A DNA stretch of 64,000 bases from Mytilus edulis (taxonomy: Eukaryota; Mollusca; Bivalvia; Mytilida; Mytilidae). How positions within the stretch are numbered: the first letter of the stretch is position 1; every line of letters starts with the position of its first letter. Where the stretch lies: assembly GCF_963676685.1 (NCBI RefSeq), contig NC_092348.1:26945386-27009385 (forward strand), read 5' to 3'. Below, one piece after another: positions 14,801 through 25,548 of this stretch. The notes beneath the pieces are model-generated. The model did no database searches and was not told the origin of the DNA. It saw only the letters and a list, made by a program, of their open reading frames with translations. Both the position numbers and the translations under genes were made by a program.

Positions 14801-17800
14801 ACAATATTCTCAAAAGGTCATTTTTAACATTATCATATTAATGTTATACAGTATAGCGGGTTATTTTCACGGATAGAACAAAATCGCCAAAATAAATTCT
14901 GCCACTATACGGTATTCCTTATACATTTTGTGCTGCAAAACAACACTTCAAGACTGATAAAAAATATTATCAATAAAACTTCTTTAGATGTTAAGTTTGA
15001 TAAAGTGCTTAATGTCTGATTCAGGTCAAGTCAAATATTCATTGTACTGACAAATTATATGAGACAAACTCCAATTATAAGTCATTCTTAGTGTGTACAC
15101 ATAATAGATGTAGGAGCTCAAGATAAATTCATTGCATAGACACATCATTTGAAGTAAACTCCAATCAAAAATCATAGTTAGATAACAATTAGTAGCAAAT
15201 TTAAAGCAAACTTACTTATAAATGTTAACCATATTTATGTATTCAATTTGTTAAACATACGCATGATACAAGAATCTTGAAAAAAAGACTTTAATTACCT
15301 GACATGAGTCTTGCAACAGCAGCTTTTGAACCAACATCACCAAAGAAATTAGCTCCAAGGTCATCTTCTTCGCCACTTAAATAAATAAAGGAAAAATATA
15401 AATTCCTAAAACAGTAGAACTTGCAAGTGATATTAAGATGTAGTGTGTTGTTACCCACTTTTCTGGTTATAGGAACTTCGAAGGATCTATGGCTCACATA
15501 CTGCTTATACCATTGTATACCCTCCAGTGAGTCCGCCTGTCCAAAGCTAGGAAGGTGTAATCCACTGGTTATTGTTGGTTGTTTGCGTTCTAGATACATA
15601 TTTTTCATTCATTGTAGTGTAAATCAGGGAGTTAGTCTTATCTTTTTAATTTTTCACATTTTTTCATACAAAGGCCTTTTTTAGCTGACAAGAATAAGAC
15701 TACCGGTAATCTGTAATTTTACTGATTTTGTCCTTTCCCAATTGTGAGTTTTTGACTACAAGCTTATATATGATATGTCTTACCTATCTGCCCCTTCAGC
15801 ACCTCTTGCCATATCTTGATCAGCCTCTGGCATAGAAGCATCAACATCATCATCAGCATAATAGTCATCTTCTATCTCATCTGCATCAGATTCATTGTCA
15901 GGATCAGTTAACTGTAAAAAATAATTTAGAATAAGCTGAAGTTAACTATACAAAAGAATTGAGAATGAGTTATATATATACAAAATATCTAGAATCAGTT
16001 AACTATCATGACTAAACAAAATAATCTCCAGAATCAGTTAACAAAACAAAATAATCAAGCCTCAGTTAACTATATAAAATAATCAAGAATAAGTTTACTA
16101 TACGAAATAATCTAGAATCAGTTAACTATACAGCTATCAAGCTATAGCCACAAGAATTTTGATTGCATTTCATGCATGTTTACCTCCTAAAAATTCAAAA
16201 TCAATTTGTTTAATCATGTTGTAAGAATTGCTAACTGTATACATGTATATAACATAATTCAGTATCATTGTCTGGCTTAACTACTTATATACAATGATAA
16301 TCATATAATACAATTCGGAATCCACTTTAAAAATATGTTCACAATACAATTTACTTCACATCAATTTTAAAGACCTGTTAACATGTAACATAATTCTGCA
16401 TCAATATGGTCAAGTTTGTTCACTATACGTGATATAAATGTATTGTTGTTCTTGAATCAGACTGTATTCTTAATCAGCTCAGCAGTGTTCTCCCCAGGGC
16501 CTTTTAGCATCATGGTAATGTGATGTTATAATCTTAAATGTGATGCTATCTGAATTAATTTTCCTATAGTTTGTGTTATGAATGTGATGCTATAATTTTA
16601 GAAACAATATGGTATTTCAATTTCCTTTTTTACCAGGATGCTATATATGGAATGTCTGGGGAGAACACTGTAGCTGTATGTAGATTTCCTTGGTACCAAG
16701 ATCTTCTCTTTGTTTGTTTATGTCCACGTAAAACTGTTTTGTAAGTAATAATTATCATGTACTTTTTGTCTGACTTATAATCTTGTGCTTAGTACACTGT
16801 ATCACAACTGACTTTACTTACTGGTTTTAACAAGCAATCTATTTTTGAAAGAATCTGTAAAATTGATTTTTCTTTACATGCATCTGTGTAGTCATGCATT
16901 TCCATTATTTTGTTTAATACATCTTCATTTTCTGACCAAAACATCTAAAAGAGAAATGTTAAATTAAATTTGCCATGTTATATTAAGATAACTTAAAAGC
17001 ATTGACTTTTACTAACTAACACATACATGTACACATTCTCTGGAGGAAGAAAATATTGGTTAAAGTTTTGTTACAGTACAGTAACAATGTGGACCTGCTA
17101 TTTCTATTTTCTGATGATTTATTTTTTTGTTAGTACTAGTATTACAATATGGCAAATATGGCAGACGTTATTTACATGTAGATAGATACATGTTATTTAT
17201 ATATATATCTACCTTTAACATGTTTAGAAAAATTTAGTCTGTGTAACCTCTGTACAAGCTGTAATAATCTTGCAAACAAGACACAAAATATTGTACTCTT
17301 GAAGTTTTAAATCACATTAGCAATGTTGAAATAGCAGCATTGCACATGCATGACATTTACACCATATAAATAGAGTTTCTGGGTAATATCTATCAATTTT
17401 TGGGTTTTTAATCAATTGTTAAGGAGTTTTTCAGGTTATCTGTGAAACCTCCTTGTAATATTATTAATCCCATATATGTTAGTTATACATCCTTGCTTTT
17501 GGGAATCTGAGCCCAGAGGCATCGGCAACTGGTCAAATTGGCATCCATAGAAAAAGTCAAATTGGCACCTGGTTAAATCGGCATCTAGTCAAATCGGCAC
17601 CCATTTAAAGTCAATTCGGCATGGGTTGGATAATATAATTAGATCAGCAGGAACATATATAGATATGCTGTTCCAAGGATACAGTGATAAAAAAATGAAG
17701 TCCCAGATTAATTGTTTTTAAAGAGTTTTATCTTTAATTTAACAGTTACATAATTAACATTTGTGTTGTTTTAACTATTTACAGGTAGCTATTGCTGTTT

Positions 17801-19747
17801 TTTCTTCAAAAACTTGATAAAACAATGAAGCCCTTAAAGTCATAAGAAACGAGTGACTGGTGAAAAATAATGTTTATCCAATTCTTGAACCAATGCATGT
17901 ATATATCATAAACTTAGTCCTCTGTGCATGGTTTTATAATTTTTTACGCAAATATATATTATAATCGTCAATTTTTTTTTTCTCTGTCTGTTATATGATT
18001 TAACAAATATGGCTACTCATTAAATGTCATGCTTTGAAGCCGAAGTTTACCGGTTGTCACCTTATAGTAAATAATCAACAAAAACATGAAAAAGCATAGG
18101 TATTAAGCACATGTTTAACATGTACAATCAGATAATTGTTTATTTTAATGACAAATCCAGGCATATTGCCATCACGGGATTTTTACGAGGAGGGTCATGC
18201 TTAGGTCACTATGCATATGGAAAATATGTTGGCGAATTGCTTCCTGGCAGCAAGCAATTAAAAATAAGTAAACTTCTTCTAAATGTGGACAAATTAAAGA
18301 ATTTTCCTCAGAAAAAAGTATATGTACATAAGTTGTATAATGAAAACTATCCATTTAGTTTTAAAAAACATATGCATATTTTTTTTAATTTGAGGTTTCA
18401 TATGACTTTAAATACATAAGCTGTTGTTTAATTACGAGAATATATAAGAACATTGCAAAGGAAAACTATGAGTCCCTACTAATCAAACAAAGCATGCCAA
18501 GTAGTAATTAAGGTGGGTTTTTTTTCAGGATACTTCAATCAGCATTAAACCAACAATATGCATAATTCATCTGGTTAAAACATGCATAAGAATATCCAAT
18601 ACTCTGAACACACATTACATTGAACGAAAAATGCTTACAGAAACCTTGGGGGCCACTTCAATACTTAATTGATAGGGTAGCCGCTGTGTTTCTGTTACCC
18701 CACACTTGACCTTAGCATATATTTCTGATAGTTTTCCTGACCTATTCATATATTTTCAAACTTGAAAATGAGACCTATTCCAGGGGCACATATATGACCT
18801 TGTATGTAGAAAGTAGACCCCAAGGATAGAAGCACACACACCCACCCAAATAACAATAAAATGTAAATATGTCAATATATGGATTAACCCTTGTTTGTTT
18901 TATTTTTTTTCTTCAAAATACTGAAATAGAACATATATATTAAACATATCTAACATGGGTTCCGAAATGACTACATCGGGTGCCGATTTAACCAGGTGCC
19001 GATTTTACTATCCCCGGTGCCGATTTGACCATGTGCCGATTTAACCAAGTGCCGATTCCACTAGAATTCGAGGCATGGAGGCAGAGAGATTATTCAATTT
19101 GGCTGCCTCAGTATCCCTCATGAATGCATGAAGCCCTTTTGAATCTATTTATGATTTTTTTTTTGCCAACTAGCTCATCTTGCTGCTGACTTTTAATTCC
19201 AAAAGGGATGATCATGATACATGTAGATAAACCCATCATAGATACCAGGATCAAATTTTTTAATTTAAGCCAGACGCGCGTTTTGTCTCAAATAGACCAA
19301 TAGACTCATCAGTGACGCTCGAATCAAAAAATGTTTAAAAGGCCAAATAGAGTACAAAGTTGAAGAGCATTGATGACCAAAAATCCCTAAAAGTATTGCC
19401 AAACACAGCTTATAGTTTATTGTATTGCATGGTGCCCTAATACCTTTATGTAATTTTTGACATGTTTAATTGTAGATTTCAAGTATTTAAAGATGATTAT
19501 TGTGTTGATTGGAATATATATCCACTCAAAAACAAACTGTTACCCATTTACTGCTTGGGTCGTCTTCCATTGGGACTGTGATGCTAAATTTTATATCAGA
19601 ACTTTCTTCCTCATCCTCTTCTTGCCATTTGAAATGAATTTTTCTTTCCTCTTCATCAAAAAAGTCTACTTTGAAAAAGGTTCCACTTTCCAAGCACCAT
19701 GCCTGTGAAGCCCCTGTACTTTCTTTGAAATCCATAATCCCTGTCAT
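2837..19747 (-). CDS. Ubiquitin-conjugating enzyme E2 Q-like protein, nine exons
   Basis: Coding exons in transcript order: 19747-19544, 16944-16822, 15911-15784, 15375-15299, 14551-14475, 14121-14041, 10983-10902, 9157-9081, 2980-2837. All junctions are GT-AG and all phases agree; the product is about 330 aa. The start ATG has an in-frame stop three codons upstream. Residues 1-109 form an N-terminal region, about 110-150 is a very acidic linker, and about 185-330 is the UBC fold. The fold shows YPMTPPFVRVVRP (P-x-x-P-P) and GGSICMEMLTKSGW, where Cys267 is the expected thioester cysteine. No canonical HPN motif was seen, as is usual for the Q class. Members take ubiquitin from E1 and pass it to substrates. 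The C-terminal exon (VQIRSEIMSD, ending RYGWNS) closes the fold. Exon 7 also has a second acceptor at 10995 that adds four codons. The family call is firm; the exact orthologue is not known. Confidence 0.88.
3205..7023. mobile_element. Large mussel repeat (family A), outer copy interrupted by a nested copy
   Basis: It starts CCAGGTGCTCCGCAGGGC with TTTATACGACCGCAG just inside, and ends TTTGCGGTCGTATAAAA. The inner 14 bp of both ends are inverted repeats. Poly-C, short-unit AT-rich repeats (cttgctattgcacaatac), a GGACC-rich repeat body and a (GAC)n run lie within. The outer copy is 3205-4273 plus 6080-7023 and is split by a second copy. No long reading frame was found, so it is non-autonomous; its class is unknown. 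It lies in E2Q-like intron 8. Confidence 0.85.
4274..6079. mobile_element. Family A copy nested in another family A copy
   Basis: It begins CCAGATGCTCCGCAGGG and ends GCGGTCGTATAA. The uninterrupted copy at 11042-13803 shows the joined sequence (cccataatcaaaaatcaaag, about 12093-12112), which acts as an empty site. Confidence 0.85.
7315..8687. mobile_element. Family C repeat, AGAGGCTCTNAAGAGCC ends, in E2Q-like intron 8
   Basis: It begins agaggctctcaagagcctga followed by tcgctcacctg and ends gccaggtgagctaaaaa after a (GAC)n run. The inside holds two tandem related blocks with phrases such as caataactccttaag and gcagcaacccaacaa. Other copies lie at 19990-21012, 54681-55454 and 59300-60380. 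Confidence 0.8.
9774..10978 (-). repeat. Array of sixteen 75-bp copies of E2Q-like exon 7 with its 5' splice site
   Basis: The unit repeats exactly every 75 bp; the plus-strand landmark gagaaattt starts at 9781, 9856, 9931 and so on to 10906. On the minus strand each unit reads PMTPPFVRVVRPRFKFLTG plus a short EYPHDY-like linker, so a unit is 25 codons. The unit at 10906 belongs to the genuine exon 7, fed by the acceptor at 10983. Each unit ends at the exon donor. Ten keep ACAG|GTGAGT, three have ACAA|GTGAGT, one has GTGAGG, and two (10081 and 10756) have lost the site. Twelve units are open in one frame. A TAG just past the twelfth (about 10072) closes it, and four more units lie beyond. No unit has a convincing acceptor. 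Units differ by only a few bases, so the array is young or homogenised. Confidence 0.93.
11042..13803. mobile_element. Family A copy carrying a piggyBac-like insertion, in E2Q-like intron 6
   Basis: It is nearly identical to 3205-4250 over its first kilobase and to 6080-7023 over its last part. It is complete apart from the element inserted at 12461-13138. It starts only about 60 bp from the exon 7 acceptor. Confidence 0.85.
12461..13138. mobile_element. piggyBac-like element inserted at TTAA within family A
   Basis: The ends are TTAACCCTTTCGCCGAT and the complement of TTAACCCTTTTACCGAT (15 of 17 match). Family A copies without it read ttggaccTTAAtgtagacc at the same place, for example near 6175-6190. 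The left end carries two direct repeats of GAGTCCCG-TTTACCGGGAT, each able to form a hairpin. No transposase is encoded. Confidence 0.88.
15901..16135 (-). repeat. Degenerate array seeded by the acceptor of E2Q-like exon 3
   Basis: The plus-strand text of the exon 3 acceptor junction (atcagttaactgtaaaaaataat) recurs about seven times as agaatcagttaactatacaa plus aataatct. The spacing is 30-38 bp. On the minus strand each good copy ends in an AG followed by TTAACTGA, a decoy of the real 3' splice site. Confidence 0.75.
16483..16670. mobile_element. hAT-like miniature element, CAGTGTTCTCCCCAG ends
   Basis: Perfect 15-bp inverted ends enclose 188 bp in E2Q-like intron 2. The CAG...CTG ends suggest the hAT superfamily. 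The flanking 8-mers are only partly alike. The inside repeats aatgtgatgctat. Confidence 0.75.
17515..19062. mobile_element. Element with inverted arrays of a GGTCAAATCGGCACC motif at both ends
   Basis: The left end holds about six head-to-tail copies of a 16-nt motif like TCAAATCGGCACCTGG. The right end holds about five copies of its reverse complement (AGGTGCCGATTTAACC). About 1.3 kb lies between, with a 102-codon frame at 18111-18419 that I do not recognise. It lies in E2Q-like intron 1. The layout suggests transposase-binding arrays. Confidence 0.7.
19222..19414 (-). repeat. Family D repeat (inverted copy)
   Basis: It matches 26958-27124 in reverse orientation, including the phrases ccagacgcgcgttttgtct and tcatcagtgacgctcgaatc. 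It is non-coding. Confidence 0.75.
19544..19747 (-). CDS. E2Q-like exon 1 (N-terminus)
   Basis: This exon encodes 68 residues starting MTGIMDFKES. It contains a stretch rich in Glu and Asp and ends with Trp just before a GTAACA donor. A second in-frame Met lies four codons downstream. The donor phase (0) fits the acceptor of exon 2 at 16944. Using the alternative GTAAAT site nine bases earlier would also keep phase 0, so the last three residues are uncertain. The N-terminal part probably matches the RWD-like region found before the UBC domain in UBE2Q proteins; that is an inference. Confidence 0.72.
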
Positions 19748-19989
19748 CAAAATTTACCTATTCGTTTATGAGACTGTACTTTCTATTTCACAATAAGAAA
19801 ATAACATATCGCTTATACCACAGAAAAAAAATATTGCTGGAATTATTCGACAAGTCGGCCCAGCGAAATGTCGCACCAACACTAATAAGCCATATCGGCA
19901 TTTAAGACCGTCTATAATGTAAAATCAGATATACTAGTAAGAGATAGAAAGGACTAATTAAATTAAGAAATGTCATCATGACTTCAAAA

Positions 19990-21012
19990 TAGAGGCCATA
20001 AAGAGCCTGTGTCGCTCACCTTGGTCTATATAGATGTCGGAATATTAAACAAAGGAAGCACTGGCAGATGGATTCATGACAAAATTGTGTTTTGGTGATG
20101 TGATGTGTTTGTGCATCTTACTCTACTGAACATTCTTGCTGCTTACAATTATCTCTATCTTTAATAAACTTGGCTCAGTAGTTTCAGTGGAAAATATTAG
20201 TAAAAATTTACAAATCTTATGAAAATTGTTAAAAATTTACTCTAAAGGACAATAACTCCTTATGGGATCAATTGACCATTTTGGTCATGTTGACTTATTT
20301 TTAGGTCTTACTTTGCTGTACATTATTGCTGTTCAAAGTTTATCTCTAGCTATAATAATATTCAAGATAATAACCGAAAACGACAAAATTTCCTTAAAAT
20401 TACCAATTTAAGGGCAGCAACCCAACAAGATTTACAAATCCTTTTTTGAGTTTTTGGCTTATAACTCAAAAACCAAAGCATTTAAAGCAAATCTGACAAG
20501 GGGTAAAGTTGTTCATCAGGTCAAGATCTATCAGACTATCTGCCCTGAAATTTTCAGATGAATCGGACAACCCGTTGTTTGGTTGCTGCCCCTGAATTGG
20601 TAATTTTAAGGACATTTTGCCGTTTTTGGTTATTATCTTGAATATTATAGCCAGAGATAAACTGTAAACAGCAATATTGTTCAGCAAAGTAAGATCTACA
20701 AAAAATTCAACATAATCAAAATGGTCAATTGATCTCTTAAGGAGTTATTGTCCTTAATATTCAATTTTTAGCAATTTTAATAAATTTTGTAAATTTTGTA
20801 AATTTTTGCAAAAGAATCTTACTACTGGGATAGATTCATAGGTTCATTAGATAGAGATAAATGTAAGCAGCAAACATTGTTCAGTAAGGTAAGATCTACA
20901 AACACATCACCATCACCAAAACACAATTTTGTCATGCATCCATCTGTGTCCTTCGTTTATGATATGCGCATAGACCAAGGTGAGCGACACAGGCTCTTTA
21001 GAGCCTCTAGTT
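19990..21012. mobile_element. Family C fold-back element with arms of several hundred bp
   Basis: Both ends read AGAGCCTGTGTCGCTCACCT pointing inward. The arms match over several hundred bp: the left has ttttggtgatgtgatgtgtt and the right has its complement form. The middle carries the gcagcaacccaacaa phrase, once in each orientation. Confidence 0.8.
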
Positions 21013-21540
21013 ATATTAAGAATAGATATGTGGTTTGATAAAATGTTCTCACTACAAAAAAAAACAAACTGTTTCGTTCGTTCGTCGGCTTACTTGTTAT
21101 GAATATTGAAAAGTTCTTTGAGGATGACACTGCTTATTATTATGAAAAAAATGGTGTTTAAGGATTTTTGTGTTTTCAAAGTCTTTCAGATAGCAAGTCA
21201 CACCCTGTTCCTTGATAAAATATATTGTTTTTGGAGCTTTTTCCACAAGTAGCTATAGCTTGTAGTAAACAGATATATCATTAACAATTATACCACAGCT
21301 TCTTGTTTTTATATCGTGTTTATTAATTGACATATATACGTGTCTTTTTTTGGTTCCGTGAATAGCTACACCACCATTCCACATTCGAATGCCTTTATCA
21401 ATTTTCAATATTATATCCCGATCCTTTGATGAAACATTCTTTGTTGTTGTATATTGTTTACATACGTACATATATTCTTTGCCGCAAGTTTATTGTTTTC
21501 TGTTAAGTATTAAATCAATTTTAAGATCCATTTTGTAACA

Positions 21541-21848
21541 TTGTGTGATCAATTTATTTGGCAATCGCCAATGGCAGTCAGCAGGGTTTCAGAACATCAG
21601 TTGTTCGACCTGTTAGTCAAATGCGTTTTGTTAAAACATACTTTTTCACTTTTTGGATCTTTTGAAAAATGTTGTTTGTGCTGTATTTAGCATGTTTAGA
21701 CCATTCTACAACGAAATTTGTTTTACATGCACACGTATAAAAATTGAAGTTTTTATCCAACGCAATCATAGGTTTGCGCGTAGTTTTCAGTCTATACGTG
21801 TTTATAAATATGTGATCCGATGGATAAATCTGTTGTAGAGTTGTCACT
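21541..21848 (-). repeat. Family B repeat, reverse copy
   Basis: It is the reverse of 36010-36265, sharing cctatgattgcgttggata and tttgactaacaggtcgaac. It abuts the tRNA-headed array, and its end forms an inverted repeat with the array's gacaactctacaacagat segment. Confidence 0.75.
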
Positions 21849-21877
21849 GGCTCAGGTGTATTATATATATATATATA

Positions 21878-23440
21878 TATACAACTCGTCTAAACATCAA
21901 CCCAACAATGTTAGATCTGTAAATTTGCTTTCGCAAATTTTTGGTTCTTCCCTCGCCGGGATTCGAACCCATGCCTCTGTGATATCGTGACACCAAATCG
22001 CCTGCACTGCAGCCGTCCCGCTAGACCACACGACCACCTGGGCTCTCAAAAAAAGAGCTTTCGCTGGCCGTGTGTTACCTTTCCACGTCAGTTTTAATCT
22101 AGCGGCGTACTGCAGTACATGATATATAAGGCATGAAGATGTTATTGTTACAGATCAGCTAAATTATCTATAGTAAAGGATCCTACAAATTAATGTAATA
22201 TACAGTCACAGAAAATAATTATATTTATAAGTACGTCTGAGTCAGTGACAACTCTACAACAGATGTATCCATCGGATCGCCATCAATGATGGTGATACAT
22301 GGCTGAGTACATAATGTATATACAACTCGTCTAAACATCAACCCAACAATGTTAGATCTGTAAATTTGCTTTCGCAAATTTTTGGTTCTTCCCTCGCCGG
22401 GATTCGAACCCATGCTTCTGTGATATCGTGACACCAAATCGCCTGCACTGCAGCCGTCCCGCTAGACCACACGACCACCTGGGCTCTCAAAAAAAGAGCT
22501 TTCGCTGGCCGTGTGTTACCTTTCCACGTCAGTTTTAATCTAGCGGCGTACTGCAGTACATGATATATAAGGCATGAAGATGTTATTGTTACAGATCAGC
22601 TAAATTATCTATAGTAAAGGATCCTACAAATTAATGTAATATACAGTCACAGAAAATAATTATATTTATAAGTACGTCTGAGTCAGTGACAACTCTACAA
22701 CAGATGTATCCATCGGATCGCCATCAATGATGGTGATACATGGCTGAGTACATAATGTATATACAACTCGTCTAAACATCAACCCAACAATGTTAGATCT
22801 GTAAATTTGCTTTCGCAAATTTTTGGTTCTTCCCTCACCGGGATTCGAACCCATGCTTCTGTGATATCGTGACACCAAATCGCCTGCACTGCAGCCGTCC
22901 CGCTAGACCACACGACCACCTGGGCTCTCAAAAAAAGAGCTTTCGCTGTACATTTGTACAGTTACAAACTAAAACCGAGGGAAACATATCTACTATAAGA
23001 GAAAAACCACGAAACAACAGAATCATTGAAACGAAAAAAATGTACGTCTGGACCAGTTTAAATCCAGCGTCGTAAAACAGTACATGATATATAACATGTA
23101 TAAGGCAATAAGATGGAATAGTTACAGGTCAGCTGAAATATCCATAGTAAAGGATCCTACAAATTAATGTAAGATACAGTCACAGAAAGTAATTATATTT
23201 ATAAGTACGTCTGAACCAGTGACAACTCTACAACAGATTTATCAATCGGATCACCAGCAGTGATGGTGATACATGGCTGTGTACATTCTGTATATACAAC
23301 TCGTCTAAACATCAAACCCAACAATGTTAGATCTGTAAATTTGCTTTCGCAAATTTTTATTTCTTCCCTCGCCGGGATTCGAACTCATGCTACTGAGATA
23401 TCGTGACACCAAATCGCCTGTATCCGACGAGCTACGCTAT
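21878..23440 (-). repeat. Tandem array of a 441-bp unit with a tRNA-like SINE head
   Basis: Units start at about 21878, 22319 and 22760; the first two are nearly identical. A fourth partial unit starts near 23290. On the minus strand each unit carries TGGTCTAGCGG (A box) and GGTTCGAATCC (B box) in a tRNA-like fold, as in tRNA-derived SINEs. Copy 3 has a segment at about 22949-23042 replaced by sequence also found at 23579-23670. The identical 70-codon frames in the units are by-products. Confidence 0.85.
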
Positions 23441-23578
23441 ATATATATATATATCAAATTGCTGGTAAATAATAAATAAGTAAGCTTCAAAATATGCTTA
23501 TCCTTCCGAGGCACTTAGTCACCTTATCGACTACTCATTTTGTACGCGGCTTATTTTATTTTGTTTGTCTGATTGCTT

Positions 23579-23880
23579 TACATTTGTACAGTTACAAACT
23601 AAAACCGAGGGAAACATATCTACTATAAGAGAAAAACCACGAAACAACAGAATCATTGAAACGAAAAAAAAAAACGACAATGCAACATACATAGAAACAA
23701 ACTATTATATAACAACTGCCATATTCCTGACTTGGTACAGGACATTTTAAGAAAAAAAATGGTGGGTTGAACCTGGTTGTATGGCTATCCAAAACCTCGC
23801 GCTTTATGGCAATGTTAAATATACCGCTTAAATGACAACATTGCATGACAGGAAACAGTACAAATAAATGCAAGAACACT
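23579..23880. repeat. Interspersed repeat, second copy of the 22949-23042 segment
   Basis: It starts acatttgtacagttacaaac and runs through a poly-A stretch into cctgacttggtacagg. The first 90 bases match the block inside array copy 3. No coding signal was found. Confidence 0.6.
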
Positions 23881-25548
23881 TAGCACAGAGAAATACAAAA
23901 AATAAATAATATAATAGAACATTTCGACATGTTAACCACAGAATAATAACGAATACCTAAAACTAATTAAGGACAGTACACAAAAACAGCATAATAGAAT
24001 TACGAACTGTCTTTACCACTCAACCAACTTGGTTATATAAAACATATCTTTCGTTTGTAGAGTTATGCCTTTCCTCGTCAAAGAATGTAAAGTGAAAAGT
24101 AGATCGTTAATAGTTCAGATCAGCTGTTTTGTTTGTCTTAAAGGATGATAAAATTACTAACAATGTCGCCACATCAAATATCATTTTTTTTTTATATACG
24201 TCTAAACATGTGACAACATTATAACATACATTTTCTATCGGAAAAAACGTGCTTTTACAGGGCTCACGTCCTAACGTATACATATATTCGAACCATTGCT
24301 TCTGTGACTTCGTAGCAACAACACCAGCCCCTCTGGACTATGCTAAAGTTGTTTTAATAAATTTTAAAGAACAGGAGAATAACAATTCAACACGAATAGT
24401 GCATAGTAATGCTTTTATTTTTTCTGCTTGCTGCTTGGTTTACAACCAATGATCATTGATATCAATCAGGTAAAATTAAATATTATAAATATTTAAGATA
24501 TCAAGCATTTTTAGAATGAGAAGCGTGAACTTATACAGTTTTTGATAAAACGTTAAATAACAAAACTATTGAACTCCTAGAAAAATCCAAAACGAAAAGT
24601 TCATGATCAAATTGCAATATGAAAAGCTTTAACATATCAAACGAATAGATACAAACTGTCATATCACTGAATTAGCACTTGGCTTAAGTGGAAAATGGTG
24701 GTTTAAACCTAGTTGAAAAGCTAGTTAATAACAAGATGTTATTGTAGCAAATGTCAATAATTTATTCCTCAATTAGAGTTGAAATAGACAGATATTTATA
24801 GCATTTCATTGGAACTATATGCACATGATTTATAATAGTTATCATTATGTAGTTTTTGCTGTGTAGAATATATTTGCCTTTCACTCATAAAATTTTCATA
24901 AATGCTTTTGGCCTTTTTACTTTTCCAAGTGAGTTGACTAGATTAATTGCACACATCAATGAAATACTTCTCGAAAAAATAACTAAGAGAAATACTTATG
25001 TCAATGCCAAATCAAATCAGTCAGACAAATAATTTAATCTTTTATTTGTAAAAAAATGTTTCTTCCTATTTTCTGTAATCATAGTGGTTCAAAGACAACA
25101 TCCATTAATCAATATGTGATTTCATTAAGTTTAATATACGATGATAAAATGATGTGATCTAAATGACAATGAAAAGTGTATCTATTGTTAAAAATGATGT
25201 TATAACATAAACGGTAAAAAATGTATTCTATCAACTAAGCATTTAACTATTGATATAAGTTGTGTGAAAAATTGAATTCAATGATGGCGTCTTTGCATTA
25301 AATTAAGTTTTAATTAATTCGAATTTTCAATGATGATGTTATAGCAAAACTGGATACGAAAAAGCACATTTCGAATAATTTAGATGACACAGTATCAATT
25401 AACAGAAAAGGGTATACACAGCTTAAATTGACATGTTATAAATTCATTGAATATCATATAAAAGCAAATTTAGCATGTCAATACTTAAATAAGCTAACAA
25501 AAAGTTATGTTGTTCAATGGAATAGAATTCCCATTCCACTGCAATAGT

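Larger units (their letters stand above)
19748..25548. other. Intergenic region between the E2Q-like and crystallin-aerolysin genes
   Basis: The two minus-strand genes are separated by repeats: a family C fold-back, a family B piece, a tRNA-headed tandem unit and a 23.6-kb repeat. From about 23900 to 25500 I see only AT-rich sequence with no gene signal. Confidence 0.6.

Noticed and set aside
18111..18419. 102-codon frame as a host gene
   Set aside because: It lies inside the 17.5-19.1 kb element, has no recognised domain, and could be chance. It is kept only as a note on that element.
21950..22060. A functional tRNA gene
   Set aside because: The fold is tRNA-like but is embedded in a repeated 441-bp unit with imperfect stems, as in tRNA-derived SINEs.
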